Assembly: GCF_001042615.1 (NCBI RefSeq)
Contig: NZ_AP012327.1
Location: 1,612,001 to 1,676,000, forward strand
Reading direction: 5' to 3'
DNA length: 64,000 nt
Source: Bifidobacterium catenulatum subsp. kashiwanohense JCM 15439 = DSM 21854
Lineage (GTDB): Bacteria; Actinomycetota; Actinomycetes; Actinomycetales; Bifidobacteriaceae
The position numbers and the translations under genes were made by a program. Below, piece after piece: positions 55,073 through 64,000 of this stretch. The notes beneath the pieces were generated by a model. The model was not told the origin of the DNA and ran no database searches. It saw only the letters and a program-made list of their open reading frames with translations. Numbering within the stretch: position 1 is the stretch's first letter; the number at the start of each line of letters is the position of its first letter.

Positions 55073-56002
55073 ATGACACGCAAGACAACCGCCACAGCAA
55101 AAAACAACCGCAAACCCAAGAAAAACAACCAGCCAAGCCTCACCAAACTCCGTAACGCCTGGAAAAAAGCAAACACCTCAAAACGCATCCTCATGGTCGG
55201 CGAAACACTGATAGCCAGTATCGTCGCGCTCGCGTTGATCGTTGGATTGGTACGATTCGTCGGCTGGCGTGTGCAAGTGGACGAAGCGGTCTCATCGCAG
55301 GAACAATTGCAGACGAAATACGATTTCAATCCGGGCAACATCATTTCAGATGGTCTGTTCTTCAACGGGAACGCGTTGAGCGAGCAGCAGGTGAACGCCA
55401 TCATCGAAAAACAGGGGGCCACATGCAGCGGCGAGAAATGCTTGAAATCCATGACGTTTAGCACCGAATCGCAACCTGCCAACGAATACTGCGAAGCATA
55501 TGAGGGAGGGCCGAACGAAAGCGCCGCAGCGATCATCTACAAATCGGGAAAGGCATGCAACATCAGTCAAAAAGTGTTGCTCACCGTGCTGCAAAAGGAG
55601 CAGCATCTGCTTACCGCCACCGATCCAAGCGACTTCCAATTCAAGTCGGCCATGGGATTAAGCTGCCCGGACGACGCGAACTGTGACCCGGAATATGCAG
55701 GTTTCTTCAAACAGGTGTATGGCGCGGCGAAACGCTACCAGTATTACGTGCAGCATGAGGATCGCTACGGATACCATGCGGGCACGCTCAACTATATTCA
55801 ATACAATCCGGACGCCAGCTGCGGCGGCAGCAACGTGTACATCGAAAACAAGGCGACCGCACTGCTGTACATTTACACGCCTTATCAGCCGAATACAGCC
55901 GCATTGGATGCAGGAGTCGGCGAAGGCGACGCCTGTTCGACCTACGGCAATCGTAATTTCGCGATCATCTACGATTCAATGTTCGGTTCCCCACGCGGCT
56001 GA
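55073..56002 (+). CDS. Membrane-anchored extracellular protein, wall-hydrolase-associated domain
   Basis: 309 aa. A basic N-terminus (KNNRKPKKNNQ), one membrane segment at about 41-63, then an extracellular domain with four to eight cysteines. Conserved blocks QKVLLTVLQKEQHLLTA, GLSCPDDANCDPEYAGFFKQ, YIQYNPDASCGGSNVYIENK and LYIYTPYQPN occur in actinobacterial and lactobacillar secreted proteins often labelled hemagglutinin and often joined to amidase domains. The catalytic role is not established. It may act on peptidoglycan. Confidence 0.7.
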   Translation: MTRKTTATAKNNRKPKKNNQPSLTKLRNAWKKANTSKRILMVGETLIASIVALALIVGLVRFVGWRVQVDEAVSSQEQLQTKYDFNPGNIISDGLFFNGNALSEQQVNAIIEKQGATCSGEKCLKSMTFSTESQPANEYCEAYEGGPNESAAAIIYKSGKACNISQKVLLTVLQKEQHLLTATDPSDFQFKSAMGLSCPDDANCDPEYAGFFKQVYGAAKRYQYYVQHEDRYGYHAGTLNYIQYNPDASCGGSNVYIENKATALLYIYTPYQPNTAALDAGVGEGDACSTYGNRNFAIIYDSMFGSPRG

Positions 56003-56035
56003 TCAGCAATTGTAGATACAAGTTTTCAGGCATAT

Positions 56036-56080
56036 AAAAACCCGCTGTGCGATCATTTTCGACCACTTCAGCGGGTTTTT
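56036..56080. terminator. Bidirectional terminator between the secreted protein gene and glnA
   Basis: AAAAACCCGCTG pairs with CAGCGGGTTTTT around a 21-base loop. Confidence 0.88.
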
Positions 56081-56109
56081 GATATGCGATTTTCGATTAT
56101 GGAAAGCCG

Positions 56110-57447
56110 CTACAGCTTCGGCAAGTACTTCTTCAGTTCGAACGGAGTGACCTGCTTGCGATACTCCTCCCATTCCTGACGCTTGTTGCGCAGGAAGTAT
56201 TCGAACGCGTGCTCGCCGAGCACGCTGGCCACGAAGTCGGACTTCTCCATAACCTTCAACGCCTCGTCAAGAGACTCCGGCAGCGGCTGGATGCCCATGG
56301 CCTGCCGTTCCGCATCAGTAAGCTCCCAGACGTCATCGCTGGTCGGCTCACCCAACTGCATCTGCTTGTCGATACCATCGAGCCCCGCGGCCAAAAGCAC
56401 GGAGTATGCGAGGTACGGATTGGCGACCGGATCGAGCGCACGGAATTCCATGCGGGCGGAATTGCCCTTGCCTGGCTTGTATTGCGGAATACGCAGCAAC
56501 GCGGAACGGTTGTTGTGTCCCCAGCAAATATAGCTTGGAGCCTCATTACCGCCCCACAAGCGCTTGTAGGAGTTGACATACTGGTCGGTGACGGCGCAGA
56601 TTTCAGCCGCATGGTACAGAATGCCGGCGGCGAACTGGCGTGCGGTGACGGACATGTTGAATTCCTGACCCGCCTCATAGAACGCGTTGGAGTCACCTTC
56701 GAACAGGCTCAAATGCGTGTGCATGCCTGAACCTGGAGCGTCGGAAAGCGGTTTCGGCATGAAGCTGGCATGAATGCCACGCTCCAGCGAAATCTCCTTG
56801 ACGACGGTGCGGAAGGTCATGATGTTGTCGGCCGTAGTGAGCGCGTCCGCATAACGCAGATCGATCTCGTTCTGGCCTGGACCCGCCTCATGGTGCGAGT
56901 ATTCCACCGAAATGCCCATCTGTTCGAGCATGTTGACGGTGGCGCGGCGGAAGTCCATGCCAGGGCTGCGCGGCACATGGTCGAAATAGCCGCCCTCGTC
57001 AATCGGAGTCGGCGTCTGAGACCAATCATCCTGCCTTTCGAATAGATAGAATTCGATTTCCGGATGCACGTAGAAGGTGAAGCCCTTTTCCTTGGCTTTC
57101 GACAGAGCCTGCTTCAGCACATGACGCGGATCGCCCAATGACGGCTCGCCATCAGGGGTGAGCACGTCGCAGAACATGCGCGCGGTGCCCTGCGGACCGC
57201 CACGCCACGGCAGAATCTGGAATGTCGACGGATCGGGTTTGACGATCATATCGTCTTCGGACACACGGGTGAGGCCTTCCACCGCGGAGCCGTCGAATCC
57301 GAGCCCTTCCTCGAACGCAGCTTCCAATTCAGCCGGTGCGATAGCCACGGACTTCAATGTTCCCAACACATCCGTGAACCACAAACGAATGAAGCGCACG
57401 TCGCGTTCTTCAACTGTGCGCAAAGCAAACTCTTGCTGTTTATCCAT
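56110..57447 (-). CDS. glnA: Glutamine synthetase, type I
   Basis: 445 aa. Makes glutamine from glutamate and ammonia. DVLGTLKSVAI, EGLGFDGSAVEG, SYHHEAGPGQNEID-type block (VEYSHHEAGPGQNEIDLR), MPKPLSDAPGSGMHTHLS and the NRSALLRIP region are standard. The adenylylation loop NLYDLP of the beta class is absent; the equivalent reads DDVWELTDAER without Tyr, so control by adenylylation is unlikely. This fits the actinobacterial GlnA2-like short form. It follows the his operon on the same strand. Confidence 0.93.
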   Translation of the reverse strand: MDKQQEFALRTVEERDVRFIRLWFTDVLGTLKSVAIAPAELEAAFEEGLGFDGSAVEGLTRVSEDDMIVKPDPSTFQILPWRGGPQGTARMFCDVLTPDGEPSLGDPRHVLKQALSKAKEKGFTFYVHPEIEFYLFERQDDWSQTPTPIDEGGYFDHVPRSPGMDFRRATVNMLEQMGISVEYSHHEAGPGQNEIDLRYADALTTADNIMTFRTVVKEISLERGIHASFMPKPLSDAPGSGMHTHLSLFEGDSNAFYEAGQEFNMSVTARQFAAGILYHAAEICAVTDQYVNSYKRLWGGNEAPSYICWGHNNRSALLRIPQYKPGKGNSARMEFRALDPVANPYLAYSVLLAAGLDGIDKQMQLGEPTSDDVWELTDAERQAMGIQPLPESLDEALKVMEKSDFVASVLGEHAFEYFLRNKRQEWEEYRKQVTPFELKKYLPKL

Positions 57448-57508
57448 AGTGCCCCATCGTTCCATGCGCATGTTACGAAAGTCGTTAACACGCGCCGCAA
57501 TATGACGA

Positions 57509-57531
57509 GACCGTCCACGTTGTAGACGGTC
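57509..57531 (-). terminator. Short hairpin between hisA and glnA
   Basis: GACCGTC pairs with GACGGTC around a 9-base loop. No T-run; weak. Confidence 0.45.
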
Positions 57532-57559
57532 CTATCATCATTGGCTTGTCGAACAATGT

Positions 57560-58285
57560 TCAGCGTGCGACTTCGAGCGCTTCTTCCAAGGTGAAGGCAC
57601 GCGCATACAGTGACTTGCCGAGAATGGCGGAGTCCACGCCTAAATCGGCGAGCTCCTTGATGACACGCAGATCATCGAGCTGGGAAATACCGCCGGACGC
57701 AGTGACCTTCGCATCGGTACGTTCCGCGACTTCACGCAGCAGGTCGATATTCGGGCCGCTCATCATGCCGTCGCGGGCCACGTCGGTGACCACGTAACGG
57801 GAACAGCCGACGGAATCCAGAAACGCCATGGTTTCGAACAGATCGCCGCCTTCCTTCACCCATCCGCGTGCCGCGAGGGTGTGGCCGCGCACATCGAGGC
57901 CGACTGCCACGCGATCACCGTACTTCTTGATGACGGAAGCGGTCCAATCCGGATTCTCAAGAGCGGCCGTGCCAATGTTCACACGGGCTGCTCCTGCTTC
58001 CAAGGCCGCATCGAGCGATGCATCGTCACGCACACCGCCGGACATTTCAATATTGACTTTGCCGCCCAGTTCCTTGACGATGGCACGCAGCTGGTCACGG
58101 TTGTTGCCCGTGCCGAACGCGGCGTCAAGATCGACCAGGTGAATCCATTCCGCACCGGACTCAACCCACATGCGAGCGGCCTCCAACGGCGAACCGTAGT
58201 CGGTTTCCGAACCGGATTCACCCTGGCGCAGGCGAACGGCCTTGCCATCACGAACATCGACGGCGGGAAGCAATGTCAAAGACAT
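57560..58285 (-). CDS. hisA: Phosphoribosyl isomerase HisA/PriA
   Basis: 241 aa TIM barrel. Catalyses the ProFAR to PRFAR step; actinobacterial PriA also serves tryptophan synthesis in place of Trp[20 protein letters not shown] carries the first catalytic Asp and [13 protein letters not shown] the second; two phosphate sites are in ASGGISQ and [10 protein letters not shown]. Separated from hisH by 127 bases containing small inverted repeats. Confidence 0.93.
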   Translation of the reverse strand: MSLTLLPAVDVRDGKAVRLRQGESGSETDYGSPLEAARMWVESGAEWIHLVDLDAAFGTGNNRDQLRAIVKELGGKVNIEMSGGVRDDASLDAALEAGAARVNIGTAALENPDWTASVIKKYGDRVAVGLDVRGHTLAARGWVKEGGDLFETMAFLDSVGCSRYVVTDVARDGMMSGPNIDLLREVAERTDAKVTASGGISQLDDLRVIKELADLGVDSAILGKSLYARAFTLEEALEVAR

Positions 58286-58412
58286 GTCTGTACCTCTCTG
58301 TGATCAACCGATCGCCATTACATGGCAATCGCAAGTATGTGCATCAAATAAGCGTGTATCAATCGTATATATAGAAGTCATCGTCAAAACAGGCGATGAC
58401 GATCTCATATCA

Positions 58413-59060
58413 TCAGAATGTCGCCATCCAATTGCGCAGCAGCTGTGACCCCGCTTCGGCGGACTTTTCAGGGTGGAACTGCGTGGCGAACAGCGGACCA
58501 CGCTCGTAGGCCGCCACGAAACGGCTGCGTCCGTACGTGCACCAGGTCACGTGCTCCTCGGCGTCACCGAAATCAAGCTGGTCGCCGGACATGTCGGCGG
58601 GAGTGGCACTCATCGCGGCGAAGGAATGCACGAAGTAGAAACGCTCGTTCTCCACGCCCTTCATGAGCACGGAACCTTCCGGCGCCTCGACGGTGTCCCA
58701 TCCCATGTGAGGCACCACATCAGCGTCAAGCAGTTCCACATCGCCTTGAATCAGACCAAGGCCCGGAGTGCCGGTGCCATGCTCCATACCACGTTCGAAC
58801 ATGATCTGCTCGCCCACGCACACGCCGAGCACCGGTCGGCCGGCACGCAGACGATCCTTGATCACGGTGCCTCCGCCCACCGACTTGAGGCCTTCCATGC
58901 ATGCACCGAAAGCGCCCACGCCAGGCACTACCAGACCATCGGCTTCCAAGGCCTGCCGATGGTCGGAAGTGAGGGTCACGTCAAGGTCGAGATTGGTCAG
59001 CGCACGAACCATGGAACGCACGTTGCCGAAACCATAATCGAAAACCACCACGGAAGTCAT
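58413..59060 (-). CDS. hisH: Imidazole glycerol phosphate synthase, glutaminase subunit
   Basis: 215 aa class I amidotransferase. FDYGFGNVRSM start, oxyanion strand VPGVGAFGACM, nucleophile Cys81 in LGVCVGEQ, and His/Glu of the triad in QFHPEKS. It supplies ammonia to HisF, which is not in this window. AGAAGGAG lies 8 bases before the ATG. Confidence 0.94.
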   Translation of the reverse strand: MTSVVVFDYGFGNVRSMVRALTNLDLDVTLTSDHRQALEADGLVVPGVGAFGACMEGLKSVGGGTVIKDRLRAGRPVLGVCVGEQIMFERGMEHGTGTPGLGLIQGDVELLDADVVPHMGWDTVEAPEGSVLMKGVENERFYFVHSFAAMSATPADMSGDQLDFGDAEEHVTWCTYGRSRFVAAYERGPLFATQFHPEKSAEAGSQLLRNWMATF

Positions 59061-59156
59061 GGGCGTTCTCCTTCTTGTGTCATTCGTTGTTCTATGGTGT
59101 GAGTCGTCTTGTGTCGCATAACGCATGTTCGGCAGGATGTCTCACGTTTGCCGTCG

Positions 59157-59930
59157 TTAACTGATGCTCGATGTGCCGCGTCCGAACCGCGTATGCTCGG
59201 CGATAATGCTCATTGCCGCATCCCGATCGAGGTCGGCGGAATCGAAAATGGTCATATCCGCCTGTTCCAGTGCGTTCATATCAGTGATACCAAGCATGAG
59301 ATCCTCAACGAACGGCGCGGTGGAGGTGAATAGCACCGGCGGAGCGAAGGTTTTGCCCGCCTTGCCTTCCACGTACATCGTCGCTTCGAGCTTGTCCGCA
59401 CGGTTGACGGCAAGAATCGCAGGCATGCCGGCAACAACAATCGTCATGTCTTTGACCGCCGCTTCCGGACCATCTCCGTCGAGATTGCGCAGCACCGCGA
59501 CAGCACCTTGCGCCGATCCTATGCATTGCGCGGAAATATCGGACAATTCGCAGAATGCCGACAGCAATCGTGGCGAGGTCAATCTGGTGATGATCACCGC
59601 CACTTTCGCGCGATTGCCAAGCAGTCCCTGCAGCTCGTCTTCGAATTTCAACGAATCCTCAGCCGCGTTGAGCATGTCATCGATTCCCGAGGATTCGGAG
59701 GATTCCGCATTAACGAAAGCTTCGGAAGAATCGAAAGTTTTCGATGACGGATTGTCCGCCCGCTCATCCTTGGTTGCTTCGGCATCTTTGAATTCCTGCT
59801 CGAAGCCGGCCATAGCCGCTTCCAATTCCTCTTCGCTGAAATGCATGCCGTCAGCGTTGAGGTCACCAAAATCTTTTGATCCGTCGAATCCTTGGAAATC
59901 GTCGAAATCGTTATCCCGATCGTTGCTCAT
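59157..59930 (-). CDS. Unknown protein within the his operon
   Basis: 257 aa, start overlapping the hisB stop as TGATG. The first third is acidic and disordered-looking (NDRDNDFDDFQGFDGSKDF, EEELEAAMAGFEQEFK); the rest has an ordered pattern with KVAVIITRLTSPRLLSAFCE, GAVAVLRNLDGDGPEAAV and MTIVVAGMPAILAVNRADKL. No known domain is apparent. Tight coupling suggests a role linked to the operon or a shared expression need. Confidence 0.75.
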   Translation of the reverse strand: MSNDRDNDFDDFQGFDGSKDFGDLNADGMHFSEEELEAAMAGFEQEFKDAEATKDERADNPSSKTFDSSEAFVNAESSESSGIDDMLNAAEDSLKFEDELQGLLGNRAKVAVIITRLTSPRLLSAFCELSDISAQCIGSAQGAVAVLRNLDGDGPEAAVKDMTIVVAGMPAILAVNRADKLEATMYVEGKAGKTFAPPVLFTSTAPFVEDLMLGITDMNALEQADMTIFDSADLDRDAAMSIIAEHTRFGRGTSSIS

Positions 59931-60529
59931 CACAGAGCGCCCTTCGTGCTCGGAATACCGTCGACACGCGGATCCGGCTCGATGGCGAAACGCAGCGCAC
60001 GTGCCAAGGCCTTGAACTCGGCCTCGGCGATGTGGTGCGGATCGCGACCGGAAATCACCTGCAGATGCAGGCAGATTCCGGCATGCATGGCGATGGATTC
60101 CATAACGTGACGCACGAGCGAGCCAGTGAAATGGCCGCCGATCATGCAGTATTCGAAGCCCTCCGGCTCTCCGGTGCACACGCAGTACGGACGTCCGGAA
60201 ATATCGACCACAGCCTTGGCGAGCGCCTCATCCAACGGCACGGTAGCGTCGGCGAAACGACGGATGCCGCGCTTGTCTCCCAATGCCTGCTTCAACGCTT
60301 CGCCGAACACGATAGCGATGTCTTCGACGGTGTGGTGCGCGTCGATGTCGGTGTCACCGGTGGCTTTGATGGTCAAGTCGATCAGCGAATGCTTGCCGAG
60401 CGCCGTCATCATATGGTTATAGAACGGCACCGACGTGTCGATGTCGGTTTTGCCCGTGCCGTCGAGATTCAGGCTCAGTTCAACTTTGGATTCGCTGGTT
60501 TCACGAACGATGGTTGCGGTACGCGCCAT
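59930..60529 (-). CDS. hisB: Imidazoleglycerol-phosphate dehydratase
   Basis: 199 aa, the single-domain form without the phosphatase half. Mn-binding motifs [19 protein letters not shown] block and [17 protein letters not shown] are present, with [19 protein letters not shown] near the end. Confidence 0.95.
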   Translation of the reverse strand: MARTATIVRETSESKVELSLNLDGTGKTDIDTSVPFYNHMMTALGKHSLIDLTIKATGDTDIDAHHTVEDIAIVFGEALKQALGDKRGIRRFADATVPLDEALAKAVVDISGRPYCVCTGEPEGFEYCMIGGHFTGSLVRHVMESIAMHAGICLHLQVISGRDPHHIAEAEFKALARALRFAIEPDPRVDGIPSTKGAL

Positions 60530-60588
60530 GTTGCGACTCCTTTTGGAAAATGTTCAGTCCTGTTGTGTTGGTTCGATCCCGTATGTGC

Positions 60589-61764
60589 TCAATCTTGTTC
60601 CACAATACGCAACACTTCGACCAAGGCTTCACGGAAACGTGCCATTTCCCCGTCGGTGCCCATGCATACGCGCATCCAGCCGTCAGGGCCGACGGTGCGG
60701 ATGAGCACGCCACGCTGGAGCAGCTCGTCGAAGATGCGGTCGCGATTGTCGAAATGCCCGCCGAATAGAATGAAGTTTGACTGTGTTTCGGCCACTTCGA
60801 GCGGCTGGCCCTTGTAAGTTTGTTCCTTGAGCCATGCTGCGGTCTGATTGCGGGTGTCGCGCAGGTGTGCCACACGGCTGAGCTGCTCGTCGGTATGTTC
60901 GAATGCGGCGAGGGCGGCAGCCTGGGTGACGGCCGACAGGTGGTACGGCATGCGCACGATGCGTACGCAGTCGATGATGCCCTTGTTGGCGGCCAGGTAG
61001 CCGACTCGTGCACCTGCGAAGGCGAACGCCTTGCTCATGGTTCGGCTCACTGCGAGGTTCTCATACTCGCCGATGAGTTCGAGCGCGGTGGGCGTGCCCG
61101 GATCACGGAATTCGATGTAGGCTTCGTCCACCACGACCACCGGATGCACGCCTTCGGCTGCGCCTTCGACTTCAGCGGCTTTGGCAGCGTTGAGCACGCG
61201 CTTGAGATCGTCCATCTTCAGCGGGGTGCCGGTCGGATTGTTCGGACTGGCGAGCACGATCATGGCAGGCTTGATGTTTTCGATGGCTTTGATAGTGGCG
61301 TCGACGTTCAGAGAGAAATCCTCGTTGCGGTGCGCAAGCTTCCATGTGGTGAACGTGTCGCGGGCATATTCCGGATACATCGAATACGTCGGATTGCAGC
61401 TGAGCGCAATGCGCCCTGGACCACCGAAAGCTTGGAACAGCTGCAGCATGATCTCGTTGGATCCGTTAGCGCCCCACAGCTGGTCGACTTCCAGCTTGAC
61501 GCCGGACTCGCGTTCGAGATAGTCGCAGAACGCCTGACGCAACGCGATATGCTCACGATCCGGGTAACGGTTGAGAGTCGGAGCGATTTCCTTGACTCGC
61601 TGCGCAATGGTTTCAACCACGGCCGGTTCCGGCGCATACGGATTCTCGTTGACGTTGAGGCATACAGGCACGTCCAATTGCGGCGCACCGTACGGCTCTT
61701 CGCCGATCAGATCGTTGCGCAGCGGAAGATATGCCGGAATGGCGTTGCTGGAAGTCTCACTCAT
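60589..61764 (-). CDS. hisC: Histidinol-phosphate aminotransferase
   Basis: 391 aa, fold type I PLP enzyme. LNVNENPYAP at the substrate end, LWGANGSNEI, ASPNNPTGTPL, VVDEAYIEF, and the PLP lysine in SRTMSKAFAFAGARVGY. ATG overlaps the hisD stop as ATGA. Confidence 0.95.
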   Translation of the reverse strand: MSETSSNAIPAYLPLRNDLIGEEPYGAPQLDVPVCLNVNENPYAPEPAVVETIAQRVKEIAPTLNRYPDREHIALRQAFCDYLERESGVKLEVDQLWGANGSNEIMLQLFQAFGGPGRIALSCNPTYSMYPEYARDTFTTWKLAHRNEDFSLNVDATIKAIENIKPAMIVLASPNNPTGTPLKMDDLKRVLNAAKAAEVEGAAEGVHPVVVVDEAYIEFRDPGTPTALELIGEYENLAVSRTMSKAFAFAGARVGYLAANKGIIDCVRIVRMPYHLSAVTQAAALAAFEHTDEQLSRVAHLRDTRNQTAAWLKEQTYKGQPLEVAETQSNFILFGGHFDNRDRIFDELLQRGVLIRTVGPDGWMRVCMGTDGEMARFREALVEVLRIVEQD

Positions 61765-63161
61765 CGAAGGCCTGCCTGCTCTTCCTGTTCCTTGATGGTT
61801 TCCTTGTTGTATGGATCGCCGATGAAGCGGCTTAGCACGCTTTCACCGTGTGCCGGCAGATCTTCGGAAACGGCGAAGGCGTTCACCCGAGCAGCGAGGG
61901 TCTTCAGACCCTGCTCGTCGTATTCGATGACTTCGACCGGCTTCATGAAGGTGTGCACGCCCAGACCGGAGGCGAAACGTGCAGTGCCGGAGGTCGGCAG
62001 CACGTGGTTGGAACCGGACATGTAGTCGCCCAGCGGCACTGGAGAGTACGGGCCACGGAAGATGGCACCGGCGTTGCGGATCTTGGCGATCACGGCATCC
62101 GGGTCGGCGGTCTGGATCTCAAGGTGTTCGGCGGCATACGCGTTGGCCGCATCAATGGACTGTTCGATGCCATCGGTGAGAATGATGCCGGACTGACGAC
62201 CACGCAGCGACGTGTTCACACGCTCGGAATGCTCGGTGCGAGGCACGCGGTACTTGAGATCCTCCTGCACCTGTTCGGCGATCTCTTCGCTGTCAGTGAT
62301 GAGCACGGAACCGGCGAGTTCGTCATGCTCGGCTTGGCCGATCAGATCGGCGGCCAGCCAGCTCGGGTTGGCACCCTTGTCTGCGATGATGGCGATTTCG
62401 GTCGGTCCTGCCACGGCGTCGATGCCTACAATGCCCGACACCATGCGCTTGGCGGTAGCGACGAAAATGTTGCCAGGACCTGTGATCTTGTCGACCGGAT
62501 CGCACAGGATCTCGCCGTCCTGCGGTTCGGAACCCTTGGCGCCGTAGGCAAACATGGCCACGGCCTGAGCGCCGCCGACCGCATACACTTCATCAACGCC
62601 AAGAATGGCGCAGGTGGCGAGAATGGTCTTGTCAGGCAGACCGTCGGCATTGTTACGACTCGGCGGGGTTGCGATGGCGAGGGATTCCACGCCGGCGGCC
62701 TGTGCCGGCACCACGTTCATGATGACGGAGCTCGGGTAGACGGCCTTGCCGCCAGGCACATACAGACCGACACGCTGCACCGGAATCCAACGTTCGGAAA
62801 CGCGGGCGCCCTCAGCCAAATCGGTGTGGAACGGTGCCGGCACCTGGGAAGCGGACACTGCGCGGGAACGACGTACGGACTCTTCGATGGCGGCACGCAC
62901 TTCCGGATCCAACTCGTCGACGGCGGCCTTCATTGCTTCCACCGGCACGCGCAGATTCTCCGGACGGATATGGTCGAATTTCTCCGCGAAGTCACGCAGG
63001 GCCGCAGCACCGCGGGCCTTCACATCGTTAAGAATGGGCTGCACAAGATCGGTTGCCTCGTTGGTGCCCATCTCGGCGCGAGGCATAGCCTCCAGCATTT
63101 CAGCTCGGGTCAGCTTCTTGCCACGCAGGTCAATGATTCGCATATAGTTTTCTTCGCTCAT
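61761..63161 (-). CDS. hisD: Histidinol dehydrogenase
   Basis: 466 aa from the ATG at 63161; the ATG at 63143 (MRIIDLRGKK) is equally possible and the frame is open to 63179. Last two oxidation steps of histidine synthesis. YVPGGKAVYPSSVIMNVVPA, KITGPGNIFVATAKRMV, GPTEIAIIAD and GQAEHDELAGSVL mark the zinc-dependent active site. First gene of the operon seen here. Confidence 0.94.
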   Translation of the reverse strand: MSEENYMRIIDLRGKKLTRAEMLEAMPRAEMGTNEATDLVQPILNDVKARGAAALRDFAEKFDHIRPENLRVPVEAMKAAVDELDPEVRAAIEESVRRSRAVSASQVPAPFHTDLAEGARVSERWIPVQRVGLYVPGGKAVYPSSVIMNVVPAQAAGVESLAIATPPSRNNADGLPDKTILATCAILGVDEVYAVGGAQAVAMFAYGAKGSEPQDGEILCDPVDKITGPGNIFVATAKRMVSGIVGIDAVAGPTEIAIIADKGANPSWLAADLIGQAEHDELAGSVLITDSEEIAEQVQEDLKYRVPRTEHSERVNTSLRGRQSGIILTDGIEQSIDAANAYAAEHLEIQTADPDAVIAKIRNAGAIFRGPYSPVPLGDYMSGSNHVLPTSGTARFASGLGVHTFMKPVEVIEYDEQGLKTLAARVNAFAVSEDLPAHGESVLSRFIGDPYNKETIKEQEEQAGLR

Positions 63162-63209
63162 AACGCCCCATGGTAACAACGTGATGTCACGAGAACGACC
63201 GCGCGTCTC

Positions 63210-63245
63210 AAGTTCAGCCGCATAGTGAGATATTCGGCTGAACTT
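63210..63245 (-). terminator. Hairpin between dnaE and hisD
   Basis: AAGTTCAGCCG pairs with CGGCTGAACTT around a 14-base loop, 23 bases beyond the dnaE stop. No T-run. Confidence 0.6.
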
Positions 63246-63267
63246 TCGACATCATCCCCACGACCGG

Positions 63268-64000
63268 TCAGCCCAAAGGCAGAGAACTGGGACCGAAAAG
63301 GATTTTGATCTCAGCGAACAGACTCGTGTCGCGGCGCACGCGGAAACGGTCGCCGAACGTCAGCACCTTGGCGTTGCCCTTATCGTCCATCAACGCAAGC
63401 TTCACTTCGCAGGGTCCAGGATGATTTGAAAGGATTTGCCCCAACTGCTGCACATGCGATTGGTCAAGCGCAATCGGCGGCAACATAATCGTCACCGGCT
63501 TCTCATCCTGCGCCTCCAACATCGGCACGTTAAATTCCGTGGCACGCATGCTCACCGTCTCATCGCGTTTTTCAACCTGTCCACGAATCTGCACCACCGT
63601 ATCGACCGCCAGTTCGGGAGCGGCGGCCTCATATACCTTGCCGAAGAACATGCACTGGATGGAGCTTTCCAAATCCTCAATCGTCACAATCGCCCAAGGA
63701 TTGCCCTTCTTCGACACGCGACGATCCACATTCGTGATCAAGCCTGCCACCGTCACCTGCTGGCCGTCAGGCATATTCGCGGCACGATCGATCAGATGCG
63801 CGATCGACATTTCACTCAACGCCACCAGAATCGACTGCATACCGCTCAACGGATGGTCGGACACATACAAACCAAGCATTTCACGCTCGAAATTCAACTT
63901 GGTTTTCTTATCCCACTCCTCCACGTCAGGCACACTCACCATGGCATCACCCATGCCGGCATCATCCTCGCCGGAATCCTCCAAATCAGCGAACAAATCA
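63268..64000 (-). CDS. dnaE: DNA polymerase III alpha subunit, C-terminal part
   Basis: Only the last 243 codons are in the window; the reading frame continues beyond 64000. WDKKTKLNFEREMLGLYVSDHPLSG is the conserved block after the fingers and beta-binding region, and GQQVTVAGLITNVDRRVSKKG is the OB-fold that binds single-stranded DNA. The extreme C-terminus gives a small tau-binding-type domain. Confidence 0.93.
   Translation of the reverse strand, partial: DLFADLEDSGEDDAGMGDAMVSVPDVEEWDKKTKLNFEREMLGLYVSDHPLSGMQSILVALSEMSIAHLIDRAANMPDGQQVTVAGLITNVDRRVSKKGNPWAIVTIEDLESSIQCMFFGKVYEAAAPELAVDTVVQIRGQVEKRDETVSMRATEFNVPMLEAQDEKPVTIMLPPIALDQSHVQQLGQILSNHPGPCEVKLALMDDKGNAKVLTFGDRFRVRRDTSLFAEIKILFGPSSLPLG

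Noticed and set aside
61848..63176. 442-aa plus-strand frame opposite hisD
   Set aside because: Antisense shadow; hisD is complete and conserved.

Overview
The window is a piece of a Bifidobacterium chromosome. It holds a fructose-6-phosphate-feeding fructokinase, an FBP-type L-lactate dehydrogenase very close to the well-studied bifidobacterial enzyme, a full histidine operon using the actinobacterial dual isomerase PriA, actinobacterial bL37, and CGAAC-type SOS boxes. The protein sequences look closer to the adolescentis/catenulatum side of the genus than to B. longum, but that is an impression only.

Layout. 1-5.6 kb: bL37, a SigH/RsrA-like sigma/anti-sigma pair, then murE with a FemABX-type bridge transferase, and folC. 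5.7-7.8 kb: Xaa-Pro aminopeptidase and a Nudix hydrolase. 7.9-13.7 kb: an oligopeptide ABC importer (lipoprotein, two permeases, fused double ATPase) on the minus strand. 14-21 kb: a sugar locus (ROK regulator, fructokinase, AGE-family sugar isomerase) interrupted by the tmRNA gene ssrA and a 2.7-kb degraded integrative element inserted in the ssrA 3' end. 21-35.6 kb: the division and cell-wall (dcw) cluster on the minus strand, in transcription order mraZ-rsmH-ftsL-ftsI-(MurE-like)-murF-mraY-murD-ftsW-murG-murC-ftsQ. 35.7-41.9 kb: HelD-type helicase, serA, nrdR, lexA and a cation efflux protein. 42-49.7 kb: ldh, hflX, an RsmC-like methyltransferase and hrpA. 49.8-56 kb: an export-type ABC system with lipoprotein, an MFS transporter and a secreted wall-associated protein. 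56-63.2 kb: glnA and the his operon (hisD-hisC-hisB-unknown-hisH-hisA). The window ends inside dnaE.

The most interesting points are: (1) the murE slot of the dcw cluster holds a degenerate two-domain MurE-like protein without a P-loop, while a complete murE sits 30 kb away beside a bridge transferase; (2) the LysM gene that in other actinobacteria lies between lexA and nrdR (the SOS-induced division inhibitor chiZ/divS position) survives only as a short C-terminal remnant; (3) the ssrA-integrated element has lost the front of its integrase but keeps two matching arm-type repeats, near-identical att ends, a DUF2335 membrane protein and an operon of three overlapping small genes; (4) the promoters on both sides of that element share TTGCAT plus a TTAAC/GTTAA palindrome, suggesting one regulon split by the insertion; (5) a four-unit MraZ box and a cluster of SOS boxes are clearly readable.
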